Shown: positions 1-6,623 of the stretch, one piece after another
Layout: the number at the start of each line of letters is the position of its first letter
Position numbering within the stretch: the first letter of the stretch is position 1
Origin: an uncultured Clostridia bacterium
Lineage (GTDB): Bacteria > Bacillota > Clostridia > UBA1381
DNA: 11,275 bases
Assembly (NCBI GenBank): GCA_910578235.1
Contig: CAJTPP010000012.1
Location: forward strand, 4,603-15,877
Reading direction: 5' to 3'
The notes under the pieces: model-generated
Seen by the model: the letters and a program-made list of their open reading frames with translations, nothing else
What the model was told of the DNA's origin: nothing
The model's database searches: none
Made by a program: the position numbers and the translations under genes

Positions 1-269
1 CTTCGGGAGGCGGAACATCGTCAGAGGAGAATGGTACATCCGGAACCGCTTCCGCAAGAACATTTACGGTAAAAATACCTGAAACGGCAAATGATACTGT
101 TGATGTGGAGATTATTGTAAACGGAAGAACAATACACAGCGCTACTCATTCAAAGGAAGAAGGCTCGGTATCTGTACAGATCATGCCAACAGGATCGGAT
201 ACTACCGCTTCTGTGCAGGCGTATATTGATGGAAGCAAGGTAAGCGACAGAACAATTAATTTTAATTAG
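1..269 (+). CDS. prkC: Partial (3' end): C-terminal extracellular tail of a probable PASTA Ser/Thr protein kinase
   Basis: The reading frame is open from the left edge and ends at TAG 267-269, leaving about 88 C-terminal residues. The visible part starts with a flexible Gly/Ser/Thr/Glu-rich linker (about 18 residues). A beta-rich module follows, with the stretches RTFTVKIPE, VDVEIIVNGR and ASVQAYIDGSKVSD, and the protein ends in INFN. The kinase domain, membrane segment and PASTA repeats would lie upstream and are not visible. The identification rests mainly on synteny: in Firmicutes prkC (stk1) lies immediately upstream of rsgA, rpe and thiN, and many clostridial PrkC proteins end in a linker plus a small beta domain of this kind outside the cell. 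PrkC is a membrane kinase that senses cell-wall fragments. Another secreted or membrane protein cannot be excluded from the tail alone. Confidence 0.62.
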   Translation, partial: SGGGTSSEENGTSGTASARTFTVKIPETANDTVDVEIIVNGRTIHSATHSKEEGSVSVQIMPTGSDTTASVQAYIDGSKVSDRTINFN

Positions 270-277
270 GGACTTGC

Positions 278-305
278 GGTATTACCCGCTTTAGCGGGTA
301 ATACC
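278..305 (+). other. Perfect 12-bp hairpin between prkC and rsgA
   Basis: The left arm (278-289, GGTATTACCCGC) is perfectly complementary to the right arm (294-305, GCGGGTAATACC), with a TTTA loop at 290-293. It starts 8 bases after the upstream stop codon and ends 17 bases before the rsgA ATG. Neither strand has a T-run after the stem, so it is not a standard intrinsic terminator. It could be a weak terminator or pause site, an mRNA-stabilising or processing stem, or one copy of a dispersed palindromic repeat. No second copy was noticed in this window. Confidence 0.8.
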
Positions 306-322
306 AAGTATATAGATAGTGT

Positions 323-1186
323 ATGAATGGAATTATAGTTAAAGGCATAGGAGGCTTTTACTATGTAAAAGCTTCGGGCAAAATATATGAGTGCAAGGCG
401 AGAGGTATATTAAGAAAGCAAAGAATTACTCCTATGATAGGCGATAAGGTTAAAATTGAGCTTTGCGGTGAGAAAGGCAGCATTACGGAAATTTTGCCGA
501 GAAGCTCTTTTCTTGTGAGACCGCCGGTGGCCAACGTAGATACAATGATGCTTGTAATAGCCGCGGCTTCTCCCGCGCCTAATTTGCTTCTGATAGATAA
601 GATGCTGGTTAATGCAGAGATAAATAATATTAAGCCTGTAATATGTATAAACAAGACGGATATCGCGTCAAGCGGTGATATTGTTAATATATATTCTGCG
701 GCGGGGTATTCTGTTCTGACTGTAAGCGCGGAAAAACGTGAGGGGATTGACTCGCTTTATCAATATATTATAGATAAGACAACCGCGTTCGCCGGACTGT
801 CGGGTGTGGGTAAATCAAGTATACTCAGCATAATTATGGATAATACTCTTGAAACCGGAAGTGTCTCGGAGAAAATTCAGCGGGGCAGACACACGACAAG
901 ACATGTTGAATTGTTTGAATTGCCTGAAGGCGGATTTGTCCTTGACACACCGGGATTTAGCTCTCTTGAAGTCGAGGGTATAAAGGCTGGGGATTTACAG
1001 CTATATTTCCCTGAAATGTCAGATTGCGCTGACGAATGCCGTTTCAGAGGGTGCTCGCATGTAAATGAGCCTGACTGCGCGGTAAAAGAAAAACTTAGAG
1101 AGGGAAAAATGGCACCAAGCCGTTATGACAGCTATATACAGCTTTATAATCAATTAAAATCAGTAAAGGAATGGGAAAACAAATGA
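323..1186 (+). CDS. rsgA: Small-subunit ribosome assembly GTPase RsgA (YloQ/YjeQ/EngC)
   Basis: A 287-residue circularly permuted GTPase that acts in late 30S subunit maturation. Domain order matches the family: an N-terminal OB-fold (about 1-65), the permuted G domain, then a C-terminal zinc-binding region. The motifs appear in permuted order: G4 NKTD at 110-113, G1 P-loop GLSGVGKSS at 158-166, the TT of G2 at 191-192, and G3 DTPG at 208-211. The zinc ligands are C239, C244, H246 and C252, with C235 nearby. The N-terminus MNGIIVKGIGG fits the family, and an in-frame TAG at 317-319 rules out an upstream start. No convincing Shine-Dalgarno precedes the ATG. It lies downstream of the prkC tail, consistent with the Firmicute prkC-rsgA-rpe order. 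Its TGA overlaps the probable rpe ATG. Confidence 0.97.
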   Translation: MNGIIVKGIGGFYYVKASGKIYECKARGILRKQRITPMIGDKVKIELCGEKGSITEILPRSSFLVRPPVANVDTMMLVIAAASPAPNLLLIDKMLVNAEINNIKPVICINKTDIASSGDIVNIYSAAGYSVLTVSAEKREGIDSLYQYIIDKTTAFAGLSGVGKSSILSIIMDNTLETGSVSEKIQRGRHTTRHVELFELPEGGFVLDTPGFSSLEVEGIKAGDLQLYFPEMSDCADECRFRGCSHVNEPDCAVKEKLREGKMAPSRYDSYIQLYNQLKSVKEWENK

Positions 1187-1812
1187 TACTTTCACCGTCT
1201 ATATTAGCGGCAGATTTCGGCATACTTGCCGAGCAGATAAAAAGAGCGGAGACAGCCGGAGCGAAATGGCTTCATATTGATGTTATGGACGGACATTTCG
1301 TGCCCAATATCTCATTTGCTATGCCTGTTATAGCTTCCATACGTAAATATACGGATATGTTTTTTGATGTGCATTTGATGATTACAGAGCCTGAAAGATA
1401 TATACGTGAATTCATAAAAGCCGGCGCGGACGGAATAACATTTCATATAGAAGCTACAAAGAAGCCGCTTGAATGTATTGAGCTTATAAAAAAAGAGGGG
1501 AAAAGCGCGGGAATATCAGTAAAACCAGGTACAGCTGTTGAAACAATAGAGAAATATCTGGATAAGGTTGATATGGCGCTTGTGATGTCTGTAGAACCGG
1601 GATACGGTGGACAGAAATACATAGAAAGCGTTAACTCAAAAATAAGGTACATACGTGAAAAAATGGGCGCAGACTTTAATATTGAGGTTGACGGCGGTAT
1701 TGACAATAAGACGATTGATATGGCAATGGATGCGGGAGCGAATGTTATTGTCGCGGGTACGGCTGTGTTTAATGACGATATAGAAGGCTCGGTGAAGGAA
1801 TTGTTGAGATGA
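1183..1812 (+). CDS. rpe: Ribulose-phosphate 3-epimerase
   Basis: Interconverts D-ribulose 5-phosphate and D-xylulose 5-phosphate in the pentose phosphate pathway, as a TIM-barrel metalloenzyme. With the start at 1183 it has 209 residues, close to the usual 215-220. It opens with MILSPSILAADF, typical of the family. The metal-site motifs are LHIDVMDGHFVPN (ligands H31 and D33), VHLM (H64) and EVDGG (D170), and the phosphate-binding loop is VEPGYGGQKY. An in-frame ATG at 1171 would add MGKQ, but AAAGGA (1165-1170) abuts it with no spacing. The 1183 ATG gives a 4-base ATGA overlap with the rsgA stop and has GGGA six bases upstream, so 1183 is preferred. It is followed by an ATGA overlap with thiN. 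Confidence 0.96.
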   Translation: MILSPSILAADFGILAEQIKRAETAGAKWLHIDVMDGHFVPNISFAMPVIASIRKYTDMFFDVHLMITEPERYIREFIKAGADGITFHIEATKKPLECIELIKKEGKSAGISVKPGTAVETIEKYLDKVDMALVMSVEPGYGGQKYIESVNSKIRYIREKMGADFNIEVDGGIDNKTIDMAMDAGANVIVAGTAVFNDDIEGSVKELLR

Positions 1813-2420
1813 TGAGAGCTGTAATAATAGGCAACGGCGATATAAATAATTATGAATATATTAAAAGCAAGCTGAGGACAGATGATTTTATTATCTGCGC
1901 TGACGGCGGATATAATCATGCGGTGAAAATGAATGTAATACCGGACGTGCTGCTCGGTGATTTTGACAGCGCGGAGGACTTTGAGAAAATAGAGGACAGG
2001 ATTGAATACCCTGTCCGTAAAGACTATACGGACGGTGAGATAGCTGTAGAATATGCCGTTGAGCATGGTTATGATAATATTCTTATGCTTGGCATGACAG
2101 GCAATAGATTTGATCATACTCTTACTGACGCGTTATTGCTCACAAAGTGCAGAAACGGTGTTTTGATAGACGATAACAATGAAATATATCTTTTGCGAGA
2201 CTCTATTGAAATATCGGGAAGAAAGGGGCAAACGCTGTCTATTATTCCGATAAACGGGAATGTGTCAGGGATTTACACAAACGGTCTGGAGTATCCGCTC
2301 CGCAATGAAACTTTGTATTTCGGCGCGGGCAGGGGTGTGAGCAACGTAATGACAGATGACATGTGTAGTATAGTAATAAAAAGCGGACAAGCGCTGGTTG
2401 TAAAGGTGGAACAGGTATGA
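1809..2420 (+). CDS. thiN: Thiamine pyrophosphokinase (ThiN/YloS type)
   Basis: Transfers pyrophosphate from ATP to thiamine, giving thiamine diphosphate, so it salvages free thiamine in the cytoplasm. It has 203 residues, a normal length. Visible family motifs are ADGG at 31-34, LLGDFDS at 48-54, KDYTDGE at 71-77 (the acidic metal/ATP site), GMTGNRFDHTL at 95-105, and the C-terminal thiamine-binding segment RGVSN at 175-179. A GAAGGA site at 1794-1799 lies 9 bases before ATG 1809. The second Met codon at 1812 is a possible alternative start. The ATG overlaps the rpe stop as ATGA, and the stop overlaps the next ATG in the same way. It completes the conserved prkC-rsgA-rpe-thiN block. Confidence 0.95.
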   Translation: MMRAVIIGNGDINNYEYIKSKLRTDDFIICADGGYNHAVKMNVIPDVLLGDFDSAEDFEKIEDRIEYPVRKDYTDGEIAVEYAVEHGYDNILMLGMTGNRFDHTLTDALLLTKCRNGVLIDDNNEIYLLRDSIEISGRKGQTLSIIPINGNVSGIYTNGLEYPLRNETLYFGAGRGVSNVMTDDMCSIVIKSGQALVVKVEQV

Positions 2421-3556
2421 CAGATAATATAATATATCTTGATAATGCCGCAACAACAGCGCCGTCTCAGGCGGCGGTGAGGGCAATGGTAAAGGCGGCG
2501 AAGTGCTTCGGAAATCCGTCTTCGCTGCACGGACTCGGACTTGAAGCTGAAAAACTTATTCTTGCCGCAACTGAAACTATTTCGGATATGCTTGGAGTGA
2601 ACAGTAAGAATATATTGTTTACATCAGGCGGCACGGAAGCGAATAATACAGCTATATTCGGCGCGGCAGAGGCGAGAAGAAAGCTGGGAACAAAGCTGAT
2701 AACAAGCAGCATAGAGCATCCGTCGGTGCTTGAAGCGTTTCGAAGACTTGAAAGGCTTGGATTTGACGTTGAGTATATAGGCGCGGATAAGGACGGCACG
2801 GTTGATGTTGACGCGCTTGAACAGGCGGCGGACGATAATACTGTTCTTGTCAGCGTAATGCATGTTAATAATGAAACGGGTGTTATACAGCCCATTGAGA
2901 TTATAAGAGAAATTATAAATAAAAAATCGCCGAATGCACTTTTACATTCAGATTGCGTCCAGTCTTTTGGTAAAATGGAAGTAAAGCCCAAAAAAATGGG
3001 CGCGGATATGATTACGGTAAGCAGTCATAAAATTCATGGCTATAAGGGTACGGGCGCTTTATATGTGTCTGATATGCGTATGATAAGGCCGGTTATTTTT
3101 GGCGGTGAACAGCAGGGCAAAATGCGTCCGGGAACGGAAAATGTGGGAGGCATTCTTGCATTCGGCGCGGCGGCGAAAGAATGCAATGTGGATAATGAAT
3201 ATCTTATACGCCTTCGACAGGGAATGATAAAAGAGCTTTCGCGTATACCTGATATTAAGATAAACGGCTGTGAAGATCATAATTCCGGCAGTATACTAAA
3301 TGTTTCATTTGTTGGAATAAAGGCGGAAATATTGCTTCACGCGCTTGAAGCAAAAAAGGTATATGTATCGACAGGCTCCGCATGTTCAAGTCACAAACCT
3401 CAGCCAAGTCATGTGCTCGGCGCAATGGGACTCAGTAAAAAGGAGATAGACGGGGCGATACGTATCAGCTTTGATACAGCCACAACCGCTTATGATATTA
3501 CGGCGGCAGCGGATATTATTGAGAAAGAAGTTGCCGCTATAAGGAGATATATGTAA
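2417..3556 (+). CDS. Cysteine desulfurase (NifS/IscS family, NifZ-like partner of ThiI)
   Basis: A 379-residue PLP enzyme that converts cysteine to alanine and holds the sulfur as a persulfide. It opens with YLDNAATT (7-14). The cofactor and substrate residues are SGGTEANN at 70-77, H101, N152, D179, Q182 and the PLP lysine K205 in SSHKIHGYKGTG. RPGTEN (237-242) binds the substrate carboxylate. The persulfide cysteine is C323 in STGSACSSHKP, the usual motif of this group. It lies directly upstream of thiI with no intergenic base. By family knowledge, dedicated desulfurases of this kind (Bacillus subtilis NifZ) donate sulfur to ThiI, so 4-thiouridine synthesis is the inferred role. General Fe-S cluster supply is possible, but no iscU or sufU is visible here. 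AAGGTGGA (2403-2410) is the ribosome site, and the start overlaps thiN as ATGA. Confidence 0.95.
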   Translation: MTDNIIYLDNAATTAPSQAAVRAMVKAAKCFGNPSSLHGLGLEAEKLILAATETISDMLGVNSKNILFTSGGTEANNTAIFGAAEARRKLGTKLITSSIEHPSVLEAFRRLERLGFDVEYIGADKDGTVDVDALEQAADDNTVLVSVMHVNNETGVIQPIEIIREIINKKSPNALLHSDCVQSFGKMEVKPKKMGADMITVSSHKIHGYKGTGALYVSDMRMIRPVIFGGEQQGKMRPGTENVGGILAFGAAAKECNVDNEYLIRLRQGMIKELSRIPDIKINGCEDHNSGSILNVSFVGIKAEILLHALEAKKVYVSTGSACSSHKPQPSHVLGAMGLSKKEIDGAIRISFDTATTAYDITAAADIIEKEVAAIRRYM

Positions 3557-4735
3557 ATGAAAGAAATAATTCTGGCCAAATACGGAGAAATTATATTAAA
3601 GGGCGGAAACCGTCCGAGATTTGAGAGCATACTTATAAATAATATCAGAAATTCGCTGAAAAATGTTGCTCAGACAAAAGTAAGGCTGGCTCAGGCGACT
3701 GTGTATGTAGAAGTGGCTGATGACGATAAGATGGATATTGTTATGGAGCGTCTTTCAAAGGTGTTTGGAATTGTAACGATTACGCGCGCGGCTGTGTGTG
3801 ATAAGAATATTGAGGATATAAAAGCCAAGGCAAGAGAATATCTGAGAAAGGATTTTAAAGATGGAACGCGTTTTAAGGTGGAAGCTAAGCGTTCTGACAA
3901 GCAGTTCCCTTTTAATTCACCGCAGATATGTATGGAAGTTGGCGGTTATCTTGACGATGAATTTCCTGAAATAATTGTTGACGTGCATAATCCCGATGTT
4001 ACTGTCCGGGTAGAGGTAAGAGATTTTGACGCGTATGTGTATGCTGATGAGAACAAGATACAGGGACAGGGAGGTATGCCCATAGGAACAGGCTCAAAGG
4101 CGACATTGCTGCTTTCTGGAGGTATAGACAGTCCTGTGGCGGGACATATGATTTCAAAACGCGGCGTGGAAATTGACGCTGTAAACTTTTTCTCTTTCCC
4201 TTATACAAGCGAGAGAGCGAAAGAAAAGGTTATTGAGCTTGCAAGTATATTGGCGCGGTATACCTCAAAGATAAATTTGTATATAGTACCGTTTACGGAG
4301 ATACAGCTGCAAATACGTGATAAATGTCCCGAGGAGCATCTTACACTTGTTATGCGAAAGTTTATGATGCGTATAGCGGAAAGAATAGCGAAATCACATA
4401 AATCGCGCGCGCTTATAACCGGCGAGAGCGTGGGGCAAGTCGCGAGTCAGACACTTGCAGCTCTGGACGTGACGAATTCGGCGGTTGATATGCCGATACT
4501 GCAGCCGCTTATAGGTATGGATAAGCAGGAAATAATAGATCGCTCGTGTGAGATAGGAACATATGACACGTCTATTCTGCCGTATGAGGACTGCTGTACC
4601 GTATTTACTCCGAGACACCCGACAACTAATCCAAAACGTGAGAATATAATTAAATCTGAAAACAGGCTGGAAGTCGAAAAGCTTATCGAGGAAGCGCTTG
4701 CGGGTGTTGAGATGATAGAGGTATATCCGAAATAG
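3557..4735 (+). CDS. thiI: tRNA 4-thiouridine synthase ThiI, rhodanese-less form
   Basis: Adenylates U8 of tRNA and replaces its oxygen with sulfur, using persulfide sulfur from the upstream desulfurase. It has 392 residues: an N-terminal ferredoxin-like region (about 1-60), a THUMP RNA-binding domain (about 60-165), then a PP-loop pyrophosphatase domain with SGGIDSP at 187-193. ALITGESVGQVASQT (285-299) is also characteristic. YEDCC (343-347) holds the cysteine(s) matching the E. coli ThiI catalytic Cys344 region. The chain stops at YPK without the C-terminal rhodanese domain of the roughly 480-residue enterobacterial form, as is usual in Firmicutes. AAGGAG (3541-3546), 10 bases before ATG, is inside the desulfurase gene, so the two are probably translated together. 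Confidence 0.97.
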   Translation: MKEIILAKYGEIILKGGNRPRFESILINNIRNSLKNVAQTKVRLAQATVYVEVADDDKMDIVMERLSKVFGIVTITRAAVCDKNIEDIKAKAREYLRKDFKDGTRFKVEAKRSDKQFPFNSPQICMEVGGYLDDEFPEIIVDVHNPDVTVRVEVRDFDAYVYADENKIQGQGGMPIGTGSKATLLLSGGIDSPVAGHMISKRGVEIDAVNFFSFPYTSERAKEKVIELASILARYTSKINLYIVPFTEIQLQIRDKCPEEHLTLVMRKFMMRIAERIAKSHKSRALITGESVGQVASQTLAALDVTNSAVDMPILQPLIGMDKQEIIDRSCEIGTYDTSILPYEDCCTVFTPRHPTTNPKRENIIKSENRLEVEKLIEEALAGVEMIEVYPK

Positions 4736-4740
4736 GGAGA
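4735..4740 (+). promoter_or_regulatory. Ribosome binding site that places the cinA-domain start at 4750
   Basis: GGGAGA begins at the last base of the thiI stop codon. It abuts the in-frame GTG at 4741 but lies 9 bases before ATG 4750. A zero-base spacer is not functional, so the ATG at 4750 is the likely start. Confidence 0.75.
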
Positions 4741-4749
4741 GTGTGTTAT

Positions 4750-5238
4750 ATGAAAGCTGAGATGAACGGACTTAACGAGGATATTGTAAAGCTTCTTATC
4801 CGGAAAAATATGACTGTCGCGGCGGCGGAAAGTTGCACCGGAGGATTATTGGCCGCGCTTTTGACAAATGTATCGGGAGCGTCGGATGTTATGAATGAAA
4901 GCATTGTAACTTATGCGAATGCGGCGAAAATAAAGTATCTGGGAGTAAATGAGGACACACTTTCCGAGTATGGCGCGGTAAGCGCTGAAACAGCTTTTGC
5001 AATGGCCCGGGGACTATATGACCGGACGGACGCAAATGTAACGGTTGGAATAACAGGTATAGCGGGACCGGGAGGCGGTACTGCCGAAAAGCCTGTAGGA
5101 CTTGTGTATGCGGGTATATGTATAAACGGCAATACCGAGGTTTTACAAATGAACCACATTGGAAATAGGGAAGAAGTGCGGGAAAAGACATGTATAGAAG
5201 TATTAAAAAGTCTAAAGGAAAAACTTGCTGTCCTATAA
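4750..5238 (+). CDS. pncC: CinA C-terminal domain protein, nicotinamide-nucleotide amidohydrolase (PncC type)
   Basis: Members of this family deamidate nicotinamide mononucleotide to nicotinate mononucleotide, recycling NMN made by NAD-dependent DNA ligase and other NAD consumers. From ATG 4750 it has 162 residues, which is only the CinA C-terminal domain. Motifs are AAESCTGG at 25-32 (with the catalytic serine region), ITGIAGPGGGT at 101-111, and EKPVGLVYAG at 113-122. HIGNREEVRE stands where the family usually has FxGxRxxVR. The N-terminal molybdopterin-binding-like domain of full CinA (about 410 residues) is missing, and the space upstream is filled by thiI, so nothing is hidden. Its place just before recA matches the classical cinA-recA order. 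The gap from thiI is 14 bases, so it is probably the last gene of this operon. Confidence 0.93.
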   Translation: MKAEMNGLNEDIVKLLIRKNMTVAAAESCTGGLLAALLTNVSGASDVMNESIVTYANAAKIKYLGVNEDTLSEYGAVSAETAFAMARGLYDRTDANVTVGITGIAGPGGGTAEKPVGLVYAGICINGNTEVLQMNHIGNREEVREKTCIEVLKSLKEKLAVL

Positions 5239-5272
5239 AACGGACTTAACTTCGTTGCTAATAGAAAAAGAC

Positions 5273-5301
5273 TTGCAAATGAAACGTATATGCTATATAA
5301 T
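5273..5301 (+). promoter_or_regulatory. Predicted sigma-A promoter of recA
   Basis: A -35 element TTGCAA (5273-5278) and a perfect -10 element TATAAT (5296-5301) are separated by exactly 17 bp, in the 104-base gap before recA. TG at 5291-5292 may add an extended -10 contact if the overlapping TATATA (5294-5299) is used. The gap contains no GAAC or GTTC half-site, so no canonical Gram-positive LexA operator is seen. No strong terminator for the upstream operon is seen either. Confidence 0.7.
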
Positions 5302-5342
5302 TATTTTATCAAAAATATACGGATAATAAAGGAGAAAAAATA

Positions 5343-6440
5343 ATGGCAAAGACAGAGAAAGAAAAGCCGCAGGTAATAAAGATGACCGACAGCGAGGAAA
5401 AGAAAAAGGCTCTCAAATCGGTGTTTAATGTTATTGAAAAAGAGTACGGTACAGGCAGTATCATGAAGCTTGGCGATGTGAGTGTTTCAAATGTAGACTC
5501 TATTTCCACAGGCTCGCTGACGCTTGACATGGCTTTGGGTGTAGGCGGTTTGCCGAGGGGAAGAGTTATTGAGATATACGGCCCTGAGTCGTCTGGTAAA
5601 ACGACTGTGGCTTTACATGTTGTAGCGGAAGCACAGAAGATGGGAGGAGAAGCCGCGTTTATTGACGCTGAACACGCTCTTGATCCTGTATACGCAAAAA
5701 AACTTGGTGTGGATATAGATAATCTTATTGTTGCGCAGCCTGATACAGGCGAGCAGGCGCTTGATATTGCTGAAGCGCTTGTAAGAAGCGGAGCGCTTGA
5801 CGTAATTGTAATCGATTCGGTTGCGGCTCTTGTTCCTAAGGCTGAAATAGAGGGAGAAATGGGAGACGCGCATGTCGGATTGCTTGCAAGACTGATGTCT
5901 CAGGCTCTCAGAAAGCTTACCGCTATTATTTCACGCAGCGGCACTGTTGTGATTTTCATAAATCAGCTTCGTGAAAAAGTAGGCGTTATGTACGGCAATC
6001 CCGAGACAACGCCGGGCGGACGCGCACTGAAATTTTTCTCGTCTGTACGTCTTGACGTAAGACGTTCTGATGTTATAAAGAACGGTACGGAAATTGTCGG
6101 AAATAAGACAAAGGTAAAGGTAGTGAAGAACAAGGTGGCGCCGCCGTTTAAAACCGCGGAATTTGATATTCTTTACGGAGAGGGTATTTCCCGTGAGGGC
6201 AATATACTCGATTATGCGGTTGAAAACGACATTATAAAGAAATCAGGCGCATGGTTTAGTTATAACGGTGAAAAAATCGGTCAGGGACGCGATAATGTAA
6301 GAAAGTATATGGTTGAAAATAAAGAATTTACTGACGAAATCGACAGACAAGTGCGGGAACTGCTTTCCGGAGGGCAGACGGCGCAGGCGGAAAACGACAA
6401 TGCGGAGCGGAAAGATGCGGATCAGACAGATGATAAATAA
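5343..6440 (+). CDS. recA: Recombinase RecA
   Basis: A 365-residue ATP-dependent strand-exchange protein. It forms filaments on single-stranded DNA, drives homologous recombination and stimulates LexA self-cleavage. Visible features are Walker A GPESSGKTT at 80-88, AAFIDAEHALDP at 104-115, Walker B VIVIDS at 154-159 (the aspartate is D158), the MAW-type IEGEMGDAHVGL at 169-180, and the DNA-binding L2 region NQLREKVGVMYGNPETTPGG at 207-226. The C-terminus is an acidic, low-complexity tail of about 20 residues, normal for RecA. Before the conserved KKALKSVFNVIEKEYGTGSIM core there is an N-terminal leader of about 20 charged residues, somewhat longer than usual. Start 5343 is supported by AAAGGAG (5328-5334) at 8 bases, while Met14 has no good ribosome site. 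No recX follows. Confidence 0.99.
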   Translation: MAKTEKEKPQVIKMTDSEEKKKALKSVFNVIEKEYGTGSIMKLGDVSVSNVDSISTGSLTLDMALGVGGLPRGRVIEIYGPESSGKTTVALHVVAEAQKMGGEAAFIDAEHALDPVYAKKLGVDIDNLIVAQPDTGEQALDIAEALVRSGALDVIVIDSVAALVPKAEIEGEMGDAHVGLLARLMSQALRKLTAIISRSGTVVIFINQLREKVGVMYGNPETTPGGRALKFFSSVRLDVRRSDVIKNGTEIVGNKTKVKVVKNKVAPPFKTAEFDILYGEGISREGNILDYAVENDIIKKSGAWFSYNGEKIGQGRDNVRKYMVENKEFTDEIDRQVRELLSGGQTAQAENDNAERKDADQTDDK

Positions 6441-6492
6441 TTTGAATGTATAATTTAACAAAAAAAACTTTGAAACTATCTGACTATAGGTT

Positions 6493-6535
6493 AATATTGA
6501 CTAAAAATTGTTACAAAATAAAAAAAAATATTGAC
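6493..6535 (+). repeat. Nine-base direct repeat AATATTGAC in the HPr promoter region
   Basis: AATATTGAC occurs at 6493-6501 and again at 6527-6535, 34 bases apart start to start. The second copy contains the -35 element of the predicted promoter. The first is not followed by a good -10 element at the right distance. The region is very AT-rich, so chance or a decayed promoter is possible. Confidence 0.5.
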
Positions 6536-6559
6536 GCAGTGTGAATTTTTTAGTATTCT
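6531..6559 (+). promoter_or_regulatory. Predicted sigma-A promoter of the HPr gene
   Basis: TTGACG (6531-6536, five of six consensus bases) and TATTCT (6554-6559, four of six) are separated by 17 bp within the 183-base gap after recA. A run of eight A residues (6521-6528) just upstream resembles an UP element. The 5' untranslated leader would be about 55-60 bases, and no stable fold is obvious in it. The start of the gap (6441-6490) has only weak AT-rich inverted repeats and no convincing terminator for recA. Confidence 0.65.
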
Positions 6560-6623
6560 TATTATAATAAGTAAATTAAAAGAATGATTAAAGAGGTAAT
6601 AAGAGACAGGGGGAACTGAACAA

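Noticed and set aside
348..368. AGGAGG followed by ATG TAA inside rsgA, a possible start-stop mini-ORF
   Set aside because: It lies within the conserved RsgA N-terminal coding sequence (GGFYYVK). The purine run is explained by the Gly codons and nothing suggests independent initiation.
1171..1182. Upstream in-frame ATG of rpe adding MGKQ
   Set aside because: The ribosome site abuts this ATG with no spacer, and the family N-terminus and ATGA overlap favour 1183.
1443..2117. Long minus-strand open frame of 224 codons opposite rpe and thiN
   Set aside because: It overlaps two certain genes, has no recognisable domain or ribosome site, and its composition is what the reverse complement of coding sequence gives.
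5227..5245. GTCC...GGAC inverted repeat at the end of the cinA-domain gene as a terminator
   Set aside because: Only four base pairs with an eight-base loop and no T-run; not enough to support a call.
6434..6462. AT-only inverted repeat after recA as a terminator
   Set aside because: The stem has mismatches, no GC pairs in its core and is followed by A residues instead of T on the plus strand.
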